64,000 bases of DNA from Perognathus longimembris pacificus (taxonomy: Eukaryota > Chordata > Mammalia > Rodentia > Heteromyidae), in contig NC_063181.1 of the NCBI RefSeq assembly GCF_023159225.1, positions 18,688,073 to 18,752,072 on the forward strand, given 5' to 3'. The position numbers were made by a program, and so were the translations under genes. Positions 32,865 through 45,589 of this stretch are shown here, piece after piece (position 1 is the first letter of the stretch; each line of letters starts with the position of its first letter). The notes under the pieces were generated by a model, which searched no databases, was not told the origin of the DNA, and saw only the letters and a program-made list of their open reading frames with translations.

Positions 32865-33160
32865 TATGGAGCTGATCTTGGGTCTTGAACTCAGGGCCTA
32901 CGTACTATCTCTGAGTTCCTTTTCTGTTTTGTTTTGTTTTGTTTTGCCAGTCCTGGGGTTTGAACTCAGGGCCTGAGCACTGTCTTTGGCTTCTTTGTCT
33001 GCTCAAGGCTAGCACTCTACCACTTGAGTCACAGTGCCACTTCCAGCTTTTTCTATATATGTGGTGCTGAGAAATCAAACCTAGGGCTTCATATATATGA
33101 GCTGAGCACTTTACCACTAGGCCATATTCCCAGCCCCCTATTATATATTTTTTTGTAGGA
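32865..33160 (-). mobile_element. ID-derived SINE nested in an older SINE
   Basis: A near full-length antisense copy (about 32926-33136) sits inside fragments of a similar element (CTTGGGTCTTGAACTCAGGG before it; TGTAGGACTGGGACTTGAA after it). Confidence 0.7.
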
Positions 33161-33239
33161 CTGGGACTTGAATATGATATTTAATGCTTTTGCTCATTGG
33201 CTGTGTAATGGAATATACTGAGCTTGGATTCCATTGGAA

Positions 33240-33330
33240 TTAAAGAATGAATTATAGACTAAGAGAAGGGGTGACATTGTCCAAGAATAAATGTACTCTT
33301 TGCCTGACTTATGTAACTGTGAACCCTTTG
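33240..33330 (+). mobile_element. LINE-1 3'-end fragment
   Basis: AATAAATGTACTCTTTGCCT, GACTTATGTAACTGTGAACC and CTTTGTACACC match the L1 3' terminus at 47770-47815. The tail has become a TA-rich microsatellite. Confidence 0.7.
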
Positions 33331-33339
33331 TACACCAGA

Positions 33340-33420
33340 GATATATGTATATATACATATATACATATACATATACATAGATATATGTATACGTATATAT
33401 ATATATATATATATATATGT
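33340..33420 (+). repeat. (TA)n / (TATG)n microsatellite
   Basis: Alternating TATA/TACA units ending in ~12 pure TA units, probably grown from the L1 tail. Confidence 0.9.
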
Positions 33421-33529
33421 TGCTTACTTACAGCTTGTGTTACCTTGGGTAGGTTTATGTACTTCCTTGACACTCAGACTTCTCATCTGTAAGATGTGGG
33501 TAAGACAGAAGTGGTAGTATGTGTTAGTA

Positions 33530-33628
33530 GTCAAGACTATTTAAGGAGGCTAAAGTGAGAACAGTTTGAGCTCAGGGGTTCAAAGCCAGCGTGGGCAACA
33601 CAGCAAGAGTCTGTGTTAAAAGAATAAA
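33530..33628 (+). mobile_element. B1-like SINE
   Basis: GTTTGAGCTCAGGGGTTCAA and CAGCGTGGGCAACACAGCAA are B1/7SL right-part motifs. Confidence 0.6.
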
Positions 33629-33631
33629 AGA

Positions 33632-33872
33632 CTTAGCCGGGCACTGGTAGCTCACCTCTGTAATCCTAGCTAGCTAGGAGGCTGAGAGTTGAGGATCCCA
33701 ATTTGAAGCCAGCTCAGACAAGAAAGTCTTTGAGACTCTTGTCTACAAGCAACTACTAAAAAAAAAGAAAGCCAGAAGTGGCACTATGGCTCACTATGGT
33801 AGAGTGCTGGCCTTGAGCAAAAAGCAGCTCAGGGACAGCGCTCAGGCCCAGAATTCAAGCACCAGCTTAAAA
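33632..33872 (+). mobile_element. 7SL/B1-headed composite SINE
   Basis: AGCCGGGCACTGGTAGCTCA is a well-preserved 7SL-like head. The ID-like 3' half and A-tail follow. Among the best-preserved copies here. Confidence 0.85.
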
Positions 33873-33879
33873 AAAAAAG

Positions 33880-35350
33880 TTCTCTAAAAGGAAGTTAAAA
33901 GAAATCTTATCATACTTCACCTTTATTGAAGTAATATAGTAAGCTATCCATGAGTAGTTACCTCATTAAGAAATTATCTGAAAGTGTGAAATATCTTAAA
34001 AAGCTCAGTTGAGGACTTGGGTCTTGACCCTACTAATAATCAATGCTAATTAATTTGTTGGCTCTGGATAAGCAACTCACTGGGTTAATTTCAGATTCCT
34101 GGCCAGACTGCAGAAATCAGCAATAGGATATAGAAAAGTCACAGGAAACAGGAACACAATGTTGGTAGAGGTTGCATAACTATTCTGGGGTGGTTTATCT
34201 TTATTGGATCGACCATAATGCTACAATTCATAATTTTGCATTGTCCTCCATGCCATCATAATTACTTTTCTCCTCCCAAGGATTTATAGTGACATTATAG
34301 AACCGATTGCAGTCATCTATGCATTCTAAAACCTTAAGCATTTTGCCTACGTTTTTCATTTCTCTTGTAGTGCACTAGATGGCAGTCATTTCCTTTAGAT
34401 AATCAACATTTACTTTCACTTGCCCATAACCAGCTGAAGAAAAATCACCTTTAGCTATGTCAATTTGACAAGTTTGTTGATCTGTAACAATAATAATGCT
34501 CCCTATTAACCTATCAGGGACTCAAGGCATTTTGCATTCAAGCAAGGTTGACATTTTATTTTTAAAATGTTCTCATCTTGGTCTCCAAAGGTGTGTAACT
34601 AGGAAATAAATGAAGAAACGAGAAAGATAGGCAGGAAATTTAAATTTGCAATTGTGGTAAAATAATTTGTAATCACATACGAAAGACAAATCTCTTCTTG
34701 ATGTCAACCAAGGCTCTGGTTCCACTGTACAGTTTAACACAAAATAAATATTATGTGCTAGGGTTGTATATTTGTGAAGATGTGTGTAAAACAATGTAAT
34801 TTTAAAAATCATGTTTGTACTATAATGGTCATCAAATCCATTTGTTGATCCTAGAGTAGGGCTCATTAGCTAAGGGCAGATTTTGTGCAGTTTCTCAACT
34901 TTGGTGCATTTTTACAAAGAATTATTGTAAGTGTAAGAAACAATGTATTCTCCCCCATCTCTTCCAACCTCAACCTCCTTTGATGAAAGTGTGACATTGA
35001 TCAAGGTGCACTTTATACCCAAACTGATACGGAATTGAAAATCCTTTGCAATACTACTTAAGGACAATTTACACAAGGAACCAATGTATTCTAAGATGTT
35101 TTTCAAGAGACTGTACTTTCTCTTTTTAATAGAGATTAGTAGTTTATTCTCAAGAAATACGTTCATTAAAAGAAGCATTTTTATTAAAAGGAAGCAATGT
35201 TTACAGCTCTTCTTGGAATACCCTGAATTTGTGTGAAAAAATGAATCATTTTTTTCAGTAAGCTTTTCTTATTCTTATACTTCATATTAGTTTATAGAAC
35301 CAGTTTGACTAAGAACTATATTTCACTACAGGAATGTATGCTCCTTTTAA
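33880..35350. other. Non-coding stretch, nothing identified
   Basis: No gene or repeat recognised with confidence. Confidence 0.5.
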
Positions 35351-35354
35351 ATTA

Positions 35355-35490
35355 TGTTTAAATAGTTGCACTTAAGTAGTTGTAGTTAGTTGTATTCAAC
35401 ACATCAGTTTATGAACACAATGCCTCTTGGTCAATATCACTCCATTCACCATTCTTCCCCATTGCTCCCAACCCCACCTATCCTATCCTT
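35355..35490 (-). mobile_element. LINE-1 3'UTR-like fragment
   Basis: AACACAATGCCTCTTGGTCA and ACCATTCTTCCCCATTGCTC parallel the antisense L1 3' sequence at 24765-24830. Confidence 0.5.
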
Positions 35491-35904
35491 TAGATGTTTC
35501 TACTGGTGGCTTTTCCTGAGGGAGGGAGCATCAGTGAGCTAGAATGTTTCTTGGAGATCTCACTCAGACCTGCTTCAAATATCCTTGTTCTCTATAAATC
35601 ATTTCACACCAGACAAAATAAGAATTAATTTATCAGTTAATTTACAGAGAATTCTCTTGACTTCTGATGTAATTTATGTAGCTTTGAAATACAACGCCAG
35701 TTGTGAGGATACATGTCACATAGTGGTTACTCACCAGGAAACACATAATAATATTCATTGACAAAACATGCCAAACTAAGAAACATTAATGAAAGAAAAA
35801 ATAATTGCCAAGAAATTATACAAAAACTTTATAGGAAGTAGTACAGTTTCATTATTTCTAGTATTACATTCTGGAAAAATGTCCTATGTAAAAAGTTGTG
35901 GGGT

Positions 35905-36145
35905 GGTTTTGTTGTTGTTTTATGCTTGTCCTGGAGCTTGACCTGCACCTGGGTGTTGTCCCTGAGCGTCTTGCTCATCAGCGCTAGAGCTCTACAACTT
36001 TGAGTCACAGCTCCATTTCCAGCTTTTGGGTATTTCAATGGAGGTAAGAGTCTCATGGACCTCCCTGCATGGGCTGGCTTTGAACCAGATCTCTGCCTCC
36101 TGAGTAGCAAGGATTGCATGTGTGAGCTATTGGTGCCAGGCTTAT
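35905..36145 (-). mobile_element. 7SL/B1-headed composite SINE
   Basis: Antisense: ID-like half first (GTCCTGGAGCTTGACC), then TCTGCCTCCTGAGTAGCAAG and GGATTGCATGTGTGAGC. Confidence 0.75.
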
Positions 36146-36149
36146 GCAA

Positions 36150-37790
36150 AAAGCTTATGTAATAAAATAATATCTATAATAGATTTTTAAACGTTTTCAC
36201 ATTAGGCCTTTTCCTCTGGATTTGGTGACATGTCATATTCTCCATGGACACATCAGAATGCTCAAGTTCAAAGATGAGAGAAGACCTCTCTTCATTGGGT
36301 CACACCTTGCCCACTTTAGAAGTGATTGTATGCTCAGTGACCAAGGGCTTAGTTATTCAACCTCTAGGGCATGTGAGAAAATGAGCAGATGATAACAGAA
36401 AGGAAGACCAGAGGCTTGTACAAATAGTATTGATGGGCCAGAATCATGATGAAAATTGCAGGATGAAGCCAAGAAGGGAGCTGTATGCTTCCCAGGGCCG
36501 CACTGCTAGCCTTGAGCAACGCTGATTGATGAGCTTCACTGGCGCTTCAGCGACATCCCATAAGAAATCATGACTCTTATCACAGTAGACTAACGCACAG
36601 GGAAACAAACACACTGCTTTCTGCATGAACTCGAAAATTCAGTGTTAGAAATGAATACAAAGGAGGAAAGGACGCCCTCTCCTCCTTTTCCCACATCCCC
36701 ACTTATACAGCTGTGTCAGATATTCAATCACTGTCAGAATTGTATGAGACTTTAGGTCCCCATAGTTTATTATTTTTCAGCAGCATTTTAAAAATATGAT
36801 AATTTAGATCTGTTGCCTCTTAGATTTGCATGACAAATGCCAGTGTTATGAAAGTTTTGTTAAAGCACCACATAATATGGGTTTTCATATGTTGTCTATA
36901 AATTTGAAACTACAACTCTGCCATGATCTTTGTTTAAGCATTGAAAACTATTTTTTCAATATTAGTAAGCTTTCTCCTCCTTGTTATTGTGGTTTATATT
37001 TCTGAGCAATGAGAAATGGATTTTCATAAAACAAGAATGTGATCAGAACTCAGGTCTCATCTAGGTTCAATATTAAAAAAAAAATTCCCACGTGTCAAGA
37101 GTTGAGTTGAGCTGCCAGTTGTTGACTGGTTTTATTCAGATAGTACACCAAAGTGAAAATTGCGGTCAAAGTTTTTTTTTTAATGATTTTCTAACAAGCA
37201 AAACAGAAAACACACCAGCTCCCATCGTGCTCCTTGTTTTCTCCAGGGTGGGGCCCTGTGGGAGGTTTGCGTGTACAAGCATATGGAGGGAAATTGTGTC
37301 ACTATGACAGAAGCTCTGAAAAGATGGTTGCTATTTAATGGTCCCAGCAGCTGCTAGAAAGGGAAAGACTGGGTGCAGAAATGTATGCTGTGTCAAAGTA
37401 GGAAAAAAAAAGTGTCTCCAAGTTTTCTTCCTAACAAAGAGGTCTCTGCACAAAGCTGGAAGAAGAGCCCTCCCATTGGAAATATGGCTCATGTATGTGC
37501 GCATTTGCAGAACCTGGCTGGGCAGGAAGAGGGGAGACTGGCGGCTTCGATTCTAGCTTTCCTCAGAATCCAGAGCTGTGGCTGTGAGCCCAGCCTGGTG
37601 TGGACAGCTTAGCTCTTCCGTGGGTGGTTTGCCTGACCAAGCACTGGTAATTGCCTATGTTCAACTTGAAGGATCCTACATAGATTTTTTTTTTGCCACG
37701 CCCTCCCAATCTTCTTATTTCAGGATTCCATTGACTCCTTTGGGGATTATTAGAATTATTCTATATCTTTATAAAGATTCTTCTTGAATG
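36150..37790. other. Non-coding stretch, nothing identified
   Basis: Includes a moderately GC-rich patch near 37200-37640 where several short open frames overlap. None has recognisable similarity or splice context. Confidence 0.5.
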
Positions 37791-38039
37791 TGATCCATCA
37801 CATCTTCCATTGACAGACCGTTTGCTTCTAAGTCACGAGTTTCACCTTATCATGCCTTTGCTCTGGAAATGAGTCCATTTATCTCCGATATCAAATCCAC
37901 ACAATTGTAGGTACACTCAAGGCCATTGCTTAACTGGATTTCGTTTACCAATTCTATATCTGACTCTTGCCCAGAGGTTCTCCTCTGATTCTCTAGTCTT
38001 AAGATGTCTCCTTTTCTTAAAATTCTGACTACTCCTCAG

Positions 38040-38170
38040 CTGTAATCTATCATCTTTATGTCCTCATGGTCTGTCAACTCCCTCAGTCAACCTCATCTAT
38101 TTCTCTTAAAACTCAGCTAAAAGCATTTTCCTCAGGAAGTCACAGTCTTCTCTCTCCCTCTGATGCTCTT
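38040..38170 (+). mobile_element. L2-like LINE 3' fragment
   Basis: AAACTCAGCTAAAAGCATTT and TCCTCAGGAAGTCACAGTC resemble the L2 3' region. Confidence 0.5.
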
Positions 38171-38177
38171 TGTTGTT

Positions 38178-38285
38178 GGTGGTGCGCTAGGATTTTTTTT
38201 TTTCCTAACCGAGGATTGAACCCAGGTCTGTGGCCATGTTAAAGACTCTACAGCTGAGCTATACTCTTAGTGCTGCTAAGTGTAT
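38178..38285 (-). mobile_element. ID-type SINE relic
   Basis: GAGGATTGAACCCAGGTCTG and CTACAGCTGAGCTATACTC are antisense ID landmarks. Confidence 0.5.
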
Positions 38286-38384
38286 TCTTCAGTCACTACA
38301 TGTATTGCTCTTCTCTACCACACTACTAAAATACAGCACATTTAACAAATAGCTTTGAATTATCCTCTAGTTATTTTTCTCCAT

Positions 38385-38540
38385 TTTCAAGCTTTATTTT
38401 TTATCTTTAGGTAGTTGTACAAAGGAATTGCCATTTAACAAAGTAGTATATGATACCATGAATGTTGAACAGTGTCACCTCTTTCATCATTCTCCTTTAT
38501 CTCTCCCCTTCCCTCAATTTTCTTAATTTGGTAGAATATG
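38385..38540 (-). mobile_element. LINE-1 3'UTR-like fragment
   Basis: GTAGTTGTACAAAGGAATTG and CACCTCTTTCATCATTCTCC parallel the L1 3' sequence at 24735-24830 and 35360-35480. Confidence 0.5.
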
Positions 38541-39511
38541 CAACAGATTTCATGACTGCATTTCTTATCCTCCTCTCTTCATTCTCTAGTTATTCTTATA
38601 ATTAACTTACTTTCTTGTTATTGTAGTGGTGATGAACAAAGAGATCGTATTACTTGCATCAGGTAATGAGTAACTGTAGTTCATTTTTATGTTACATTTT
38701 TATCCGAATTTCTAGCATTTCACTCTCATCTAGGCCAGCATTATTTGTGTGTGTGTATACATATATGTTTCCTCAGTGTAAAATGCTGTTTAATATTTTT
38801 ACCTGCCTTAGGTGATTAAGTTCTATTAAATCTAGGAAATAATGTTACTTATATCATCATTTTATATAGGACAAAACTGAACATTTGCTAACTATGTCAT
38901 ATATATAGTGGGTTACCAGCCATGAGCTCTTTCTTACTTTAATGTGGCATGCTTTTTCTTCAAGAAGACATTGTCATTTTACTGGGTACACAGTAGGGAC
39001 AGAGAAAATGGAATGTTATTTTATGTTTATAGCTTTTCTTCCTTAAGGAAAAATGTATCTATTAATCATCATTGATAAGTTAATTCTAAAGTTTTATTAC
39101 TTAAAAAGTTGATACTTAATGAAAGTGTTATTAACATTAAAGACAATGTCTCAGAGCTTGGAATTCAACACCTTCACACTGTGTCCAGATTGTGCCCTTT
39201 TGCTGTAATGCTAGTTACATTGTCATAACACTTAAACTTTGGTTTTCTCACTTGTTTAATGAAACATATCACTGATTCCTGACCTCATAACAAAGGTGAG
39301 TTCCTATAGTATTTAAATTTACTGCATCAATAGTGTCTTTTATACAGACACACACACACATATTTCTGGTATAATCAATAATTGAATATTGACTTGCTGT
39401 TAAGAGATCTTGATTGAGTAATACATTCCAATAAGACTTTTCTGATTTCTATGAGATGACTTGAAGTGACATATCTTTAGCAATGAATATGCTTTTAAAA
39501 AGTCTAATTGA

Positions 39512-40521
39512 TTTGTCTTTTTATCCTTTGTCTCTCCATTTTGGTATTCGCTTTCCCTTCCCTAGTTCCAGTATATGTATATACAATATGCAGGGTACTA
39601 AAATCAGTGATGGGCTGGGAATATGGCCTAGTGACAAGAGTGCTTGCCTCGAATACATGAAGCCCTGGGTTCGATTCCCCAGCACCACATATATAGAAAA
39701 ACGGCCAGAAGTGGTGCTGTGGCTCAAGTCCTAGAGTGCTAGCCTTGAGCAAAAAGAAGCCAGGAACACTGCTCAGGCCCTGAGTCCATGCCCCAGGACT
39801 GGCATCAAAAACAAAACAAATTTAAAATCAGTGATATCAGGGGTAAAACCACGGGAAAAAAAGACAAAAGAAAAAGGGCATAATTTCACATGGCATGTTG
39901 AAAATAATAACAGCAATGATAAATGACTTGTTTCCATAATTTGGAGTTCATTTCGCTTAGCATCATCTTATGTGTTCATGTGGACACAGCTATTGAGCTA
40001 TTGCAATCCTCTGCTAGGACTATCCTAGACATGTACTAATTATACCCAATGAGGGGAATCACAGAATTCATGTTTCCTTGGATCTGGCTCACTTGACTTA
40101 GTATTATTTTTTCCAAGTCTTACCTTTTCCTTATGAATGGGGAAATGCCATTCTTTCTGATAGAAGCATAGAATTCCATTGTGTATATGTACCACATTTT
40201 CTTGGTCACTCATCTACTGAGGGGCATCTGGGTTGGTTTCATATTTTAGCATGACAAATTGTGCTGCATTGAACATTGTTGTGCTGGTGGCTTTGGTGTG
40301 GTCTTGCTTGTAATCTTTTGGCTAAAGCAATATTCACAAAGCTAAACCAACAATGGTGTAAACCAACTGTACAGCTCATGGAGGGGAGGGAATTGCGGGG
40401 TGAGGGGAGGTAGGGGAAAAATGAGGGAGGAGGAAACAAGTTGGGTAAGAAATGTACTCAGTCCCTTATGTATGAAACTGTAACCCCTCTGTACATCACA
40501 TTAACAATAAAGAAATGGAAA
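39512..40521 (+). mobile_element. LINE-1 3' end with 5' inversion (twin priming)
   Basis: The left part (39512-~40325, apart from a SINE) is L1 in antisense. The right part (~40326-40515) is the L1 3'UTR in sense, ending GTACATCACATTAACAATAA with an A-rich tail. The two parts abut in the L1 as judged from the uninverted copy at 57561-58520. The duplication AAAAAGTCTAATTGA / AAAAAGTCTGATTGA encloses the whole, so it is one insertion. Confidence 0.85.
39612..39822 (+). mobile_element. ID-derived ~200-bp SINE inside the L1
   Basis: Complete: GGCTGGGAATATGGCCTAGT at the head, GTTCGATTCCCCAGCACC as B-box region, an A-rich tail. A perfect 13-bp duplication TAAAATCAGTGAT lies at 39599-39611 and 39823-39835. 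A good reference copy of the family. Confidence 0.95.
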
Positions 40522-40529
40522 AAAAGTCT

Positions 40530-42720
40530 GATTGAAGTAGTAGTATTTTTAAATATTTAACTTTAGTGACCATTCTTTGAATCATCACTTTCATGACTTG
40601 TGGCGTCAAATAAACAAAATACAGGGAGCTTCCCATGTCTTCAAGATCTGGATATACTTTTGATATGTTGTTTTATCATTGCCATTGTAATTTCAAATGT
40701 GTTAAAACACATTTTCAACAGTGATATCACAGGAAAATTCTCAAAAGGCAATAGAGATCAAAATAGAGATAAAAATAGCAATGTATTTATAGTTCTATTT
40801 CTTCAGCACAAGAGGAGAAGAAATGGAAATTCACTAATTATATTGATGTGGTATAATGTAATTCTCCTTTTGAGTAGGTGTAATCACTAGTGTAAATTCA
40901 GAGAAAACTTAGTGTATTTATTATGATATATTTCTCACTATAGATAAATTATATATTTTTCAAACACTGACTTTTTTCCCACTAGTGGTTGAGGGTCTTG
41001 AGAAAAGGGAAATGAAGCAGGATGAGATGGTGAGAAAAGTTAAAACAAACAATAGCAATGAGTCACAGTGTGAGTCTGAGTTGCATAAATTCCCATGTTT
41101 AGCAAAAAATGCTTCCAGAGGATAAGGAGGGGAAAAAATCCACACTGTTTTCAAAAATATTATAGTAGCCAAGATGAAAGTTCCAATTTTAAGAAGCAAA
41201 ATGAATGCCCACGTCATTACATAGTGTCCCATTTCCTTGAATTATGGCCGTGTGAAATTGATTTCTCTGTAGATTGGATTCACTGGCAGTTTCCTTTCCT
41301 ATGTGGCCCCACTGTTCTTTTTCCTTTCTTTAAAGAGCTAAAGTACCTCTGGGCTTAGGAACAGTTCTAACATCTACCCTTACAACTGGGAACCAATCAG
41401 ATATGGTATTTGTTTGGTTGAATGGAGATAGGCTAAGGAGACCTCCCACTTTCTTTTTTGGACATGCATATTTCTGATAAGAGAAGCAACCAATGCCTTC
41501 AACAATGTAGACCAAGTTTACACTGGCAAGTAGCTTTTCCTTATTGGTGTAAAAAATCCACCATCTGTTTACCAGAGTTCTCTACCATAAAATCTCTGGA
41601 AGTATGTTCCAGCTAACAAATTGCCTTCTGATGATAAAATAAACTTCCCTATCCTATAAAATGAATAAAAGTCATTCTTCTCCAGACCTTGGACCTTGCT
41701 TGACATGTAGATTCCTTTTTCTGTGGCTAATCTTTTCTCCTTTCTGATTTTGAGTCTCCTTAGCACAAAGCACAGCATCAAAGGCATGTATTTTCTAATA
41801 AATATGATGATTGTTTTACTAAAGAATAGCATTTACAATTTCTTATTAGCTTTTAGTGATGAGAAAGATTTCAAGCAAGATTACCTATCTCCCTTGATTA
41901 TCAAGAAAGATACATGTACCCAACCAAGTTCATGTTAATATAATTTCTTACTATTATGTTGAATTCTTTGTAGCAAAAGGGAGTAAAAACTCTAATTTTA
42001 TCTAGAAAGATATGATTGCATTTATGTCTACCCTTGACATTAGCAAGATCTCGTCAAATATGCCAATGTAGGACTCCATAATATTTGGTTAAAGAGCAAT
42101 TATGAATAAAGCTAAAAGAAAGTTAAATAAACCACATCCTGTTTTTCTATATCAACAAACTTGCCTTCATTATGACTTGGAAGTGTAGCTTTATTGAAAC
42201 ATTGTGGACCAAATTCTAAGCTCAAAGAGATGGTAGGAGTGGGTCCTGACTTCTAGCTTGTGCTAGCTTGTGTTGGTTTGTGCTGGCTTGTGACTTAACC
42301 TTGTTCTTCTTTCATCTTCAGTGGTGTCTGATTTTGAGACATTACAGTTACAAAAGTGGACACTAGCCTTCCAAGTATGATCCATTCCTTCCCCATCCAA
42401 CCAACAGCTGTCTCTTTAACTACCTGGTAAGACCTATGAGGATGATGTGAATGGCACATTGGTTCTCATGTGGAAATAGACCAAGCAATCCTGCAAAAAG
42501 GCTTGGTCCATTAAGGTGTTGGGGTGTGATGTGTGTGGAGCACAGTTTTGAAAGGCTAGTTTAAGCTCAGTGGAAGCAGAAAGAGGTAACATTGTTCCCT
42601 TCATTTTAGGATGTCACAGGCAAACCCAGGGTTTCTGGCTGCTCAAATCATAGTTACACAGATTTTATTAAGTTTTTTGCTGGTCACAAGAATATATAAT
42701 AACAAGACAAAGTTATAGGG
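40530..42720. other. Non-coding stretch, nothing identified
   Basis: AT-rich, with a short degenerate tandem (GCTTGTG units) at about 42255-42290. No gene recognised. Confidence 0.5.
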
Positions 42721-42729
42721 AAGAATATC

Positions 42730-42943
42730 TGTTGTTTTTGTTTTTACTTTTTGCCAGTCCTGGGCCTTGAACTCAGTGCCTGAGCACTGTCCTTGGCTTC
42801 TTTTTGCTCAAGGCTAGAACTCTGCCACTTGAGCCACAGCACCACTTCTGGCAGCTTTCTGTATACATGGTGCTAGGAAATTGAACCCAGGGCTTCATCT
42901 ATACGAGGCAAGCACTCTTGTTACTAGGCCTATCCCTAGCCCC
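42730..42943 (-). mobile_element. ID-derived ~200-bp SINE
   Basis: An antisense copy with poly-T and pyrimidine-rich left end and GGCCTATCCCTAGCCCC at the head. Confidence 0.85.
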
Positions 42944-43324
42944 TTAAATTACTATTCATTTTGGAATCCAAATAGAATAATTGTATTATGTGCTTATACA
43001 CATGGTATTATTTGAAAACAAGACATCTCTCTAATATCAAGTCTATCTATATAACACACTCAAATTTTGGTGCTATTCCTACTTTTCAGGCTCTAGGATA
43101 CAAAATAATGCTTCCAGTGCTACATCTCTGTCCTAAATAGCATTTTCCTCATTTGTAAACACTATCATTGAGCATTTGTACAGTCTTATCCATTGTGCTG
43201 TGATTAGGCAACCCATACAGTTAAAGTACACAGCTCCCATTCTCAGGGTACTCAATAGTATAGAGAATAATTATGATATAATGTGCTAAGCAGTATCTAA
43301 AAGGATTTATCAAATTCCTGTAGG

Positions 43325-43470
43325 CAGAATTATGCTGTGGTTAAGTGGATGGGATTTGAATTTAGAGATTCCTTTGTTTAATTCCTAATTCTACCTCTTA
43401 GTAGCTTAAGTTACTTAATCATAATCCTCATTTTCTTTATCTGTTGTGATGGATGATGATTAAAAAAAAA
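43325..43470 (+). mobile_element. MIR
   Basis: GCTGTGGTTAAGTGGATGGG, CTAATTCTACCTCTTAGTAG and CTCATTTTCTTTATCTGTTG are in MIR order. Confidence 0.7.
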
Positions 43471-43479
43471 CCTTTATAA

Positions 43480-43640
43480 AGTGGGGTCCTTATTGTGTGT
43501 CAAGGACTTTGTACAGGTTGTGATTTCCTTAGGAGGTATGCTGATTACATCCATTGTACAGAAGAAGACAATTGAAAAGCACATAGGGTTACATAAGGGA
43601 TGGATGCCTGCATAGCTAGTATAAATGAGATCAACAGAAT
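43480..43640 (-). mobile_element. MIR
   Basis: TATTGTGTGTCAAGGACTTT and CCATTGTACAGAAGAAGACA with AAGCACATAGGGTTACATA read as antisense MIR, directly next to a sense MIR. Confidence 0.6.
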
Positions 43641-43649
43641 AGTTCAAGT

Positions 43650-45580
43650 ACTTTGACTATAGCATCACTCATTTTAACATCTATCCTATACTTGTAAGGA
43701 AAATGCATTTTCTGACACATAGCAAGAGCCAAATACCCCACCTATTATAACTGTTATTAATGACTATTCCTAGCTAAAGAGGAGGCAGACATATAGAGAG
43801 GTTTTCTATTAGTGGCAATGAAGAAGCTGAACCTGAAGGAGCCATGGGTAGACCAAGCAAATCCACACAGCAGAAACTATAGGTAATACAGAATTGGGAT
43901 TGAAATGGGAGTGAATGTTAGGAAGATATTGGGACACAGGGGCTGAAGTGTGTAGGGGATGTAGTTTTGCATACAAAACTAAGGAATTTCCTCTTTACTG
44001 TGTGAATAGGGTAGTTCAACAAACTCTAAACCATTAGGTGACTTGTGATGAGGGTGATCATTTGTTATTAATAGTGAAAGCTCATTTTAATAAACTACAA
44101 CTTCGGCATGTGAGAATTATTTCATTGTAAAAGTTGACAGTGTGAGTTGAAGTGTAGACATCAGCCTTTTGCCAGCAGTTAAACAGTATGTTAACTGATA
44201 GTCAGGGTGTGTTTCCTTTGATCGAACATCTGTGAAGATCACATGCCATGTTTGTTCTGCCTGAGTACTATCTATCTCCTTGTTGCATGGGTTTTCATTG
44301 GAAGCTCCCAAATCACAAGGCAATCCTAAGCATGAACTTCCAGGTTTTGTCTGGTTGGACATTTTTTGTTTTCTGTATTTAAGTGCAGTAAAAGTAAATT
44401 CCATGAAATTCTTAACTTAGACTAGCTTTTAGTGAATAGGAACGAAATTTGTACATACCTTTTCCTCAACCACTTCTGAGAGTACTCTAAGTACAAGTCA
44501 GTGGATGAAGTGTTTGGGGAGAGAAAAATGATTTGAAAAAAAAAAAAGCTAAGTGAATTAACCACTTCCTTCAATTATACAAGCTTCAAAAGCAAATGAG
44601 CCCTGCGTTTTCACTCTGTATTTTCTGTTTAACTTGGGCTTCCTCTTGTCATCATTCTGAAAAAATAGCTTTACAGTCCAAGTATCTATTACCACCCACA
44701 CCTCCCATGTTTAGTGTAAAGCTCAATTGTTTATTTAATAATTGTGACTGGATTCTGTGGATTAGTGTAACTAACTTTGTAAAGCTGATCCAACTATTTC
44801 CCTAAGGGTATATGTCTCAATATGAACATTTTGGCAGAGTTGGTCCAGAGCTGTTTCTAATGACTATATTTGATTTTTACAATAATATAGTTAAAAGTAA
44901 TTGGGTAGATTTAAGTTTGGGGCTAACTTAAGTTTTGGATCTGTTAGGGTTCTTACTGAAATAAATCAAATTAAATCTAAATTTATACGCACCAAATATT
45001 AGACATGTGTAACTAATTGCATCAACACTCTGTGCATTTACATGTGAGGCTACAAGGTGGTTCAAATGGAAAAAAATCAATTTAGCAATGTTGACTGAAT
45101 TACATTCTGAAATGATTGACTTGACTGACCATTCTTCATTTAACTGAATTCTTCATTGCTTTAACTGGATTAATTTAATTGGCTAGTTATTGTACTGTGA
45201 GTTAACAGTTACAGCATCTTTTTGTACTTTATGTTCAAAGGAGAGACAATGAAAATGTCTCATGCATCTGTGTTCTACTTATTACACCTTTACAACATTC
45301 CTTCTTCCAGACATATTATGAGTTTCCTCTTGTCTTGCCTATGACCTAATTCTAGTTACTATATGAAGTTATTTATTAGTAATTCCCTTAATAATCACAT
45401 CCTCTTATTTTTCTAGAAAGATCAGTTTTCTAGAGTTTTGCTTCCAAGAATGGGTAAAGTTTTATAGGTATGAAAATTTAATGAAGATGTAGCCAGTTTA
45501 AATCTTAGGAATAGCCATTGGCTGTTCCATTAGAAGTGGTTGATATGTGGAGGACTTTGTTCTGATACTTAAAGCTGATA
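43650..45580. other. Non-coding stretch, nothing identified
   Basis: No coding frame or clear repeat. Confidence 0.5.
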
Positions 45581-45589
45581 GTATTACTG

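Noticed and set aside
37092..37640. A cluster of overlapping 70-80-residue open frames.
   Set aside because: They occupy all frames of one GC-richer patch and show no similarity or splice context.
39612..39700. A tRNA-like promoter (A and B boxes) suggesting tRNA genes here and in the other ID-type copies.
   Set aside because: The copies have no cloverleaf-capable acceptor stem or anticodon arm, carry A-tails and target duplications, and are SINEs.
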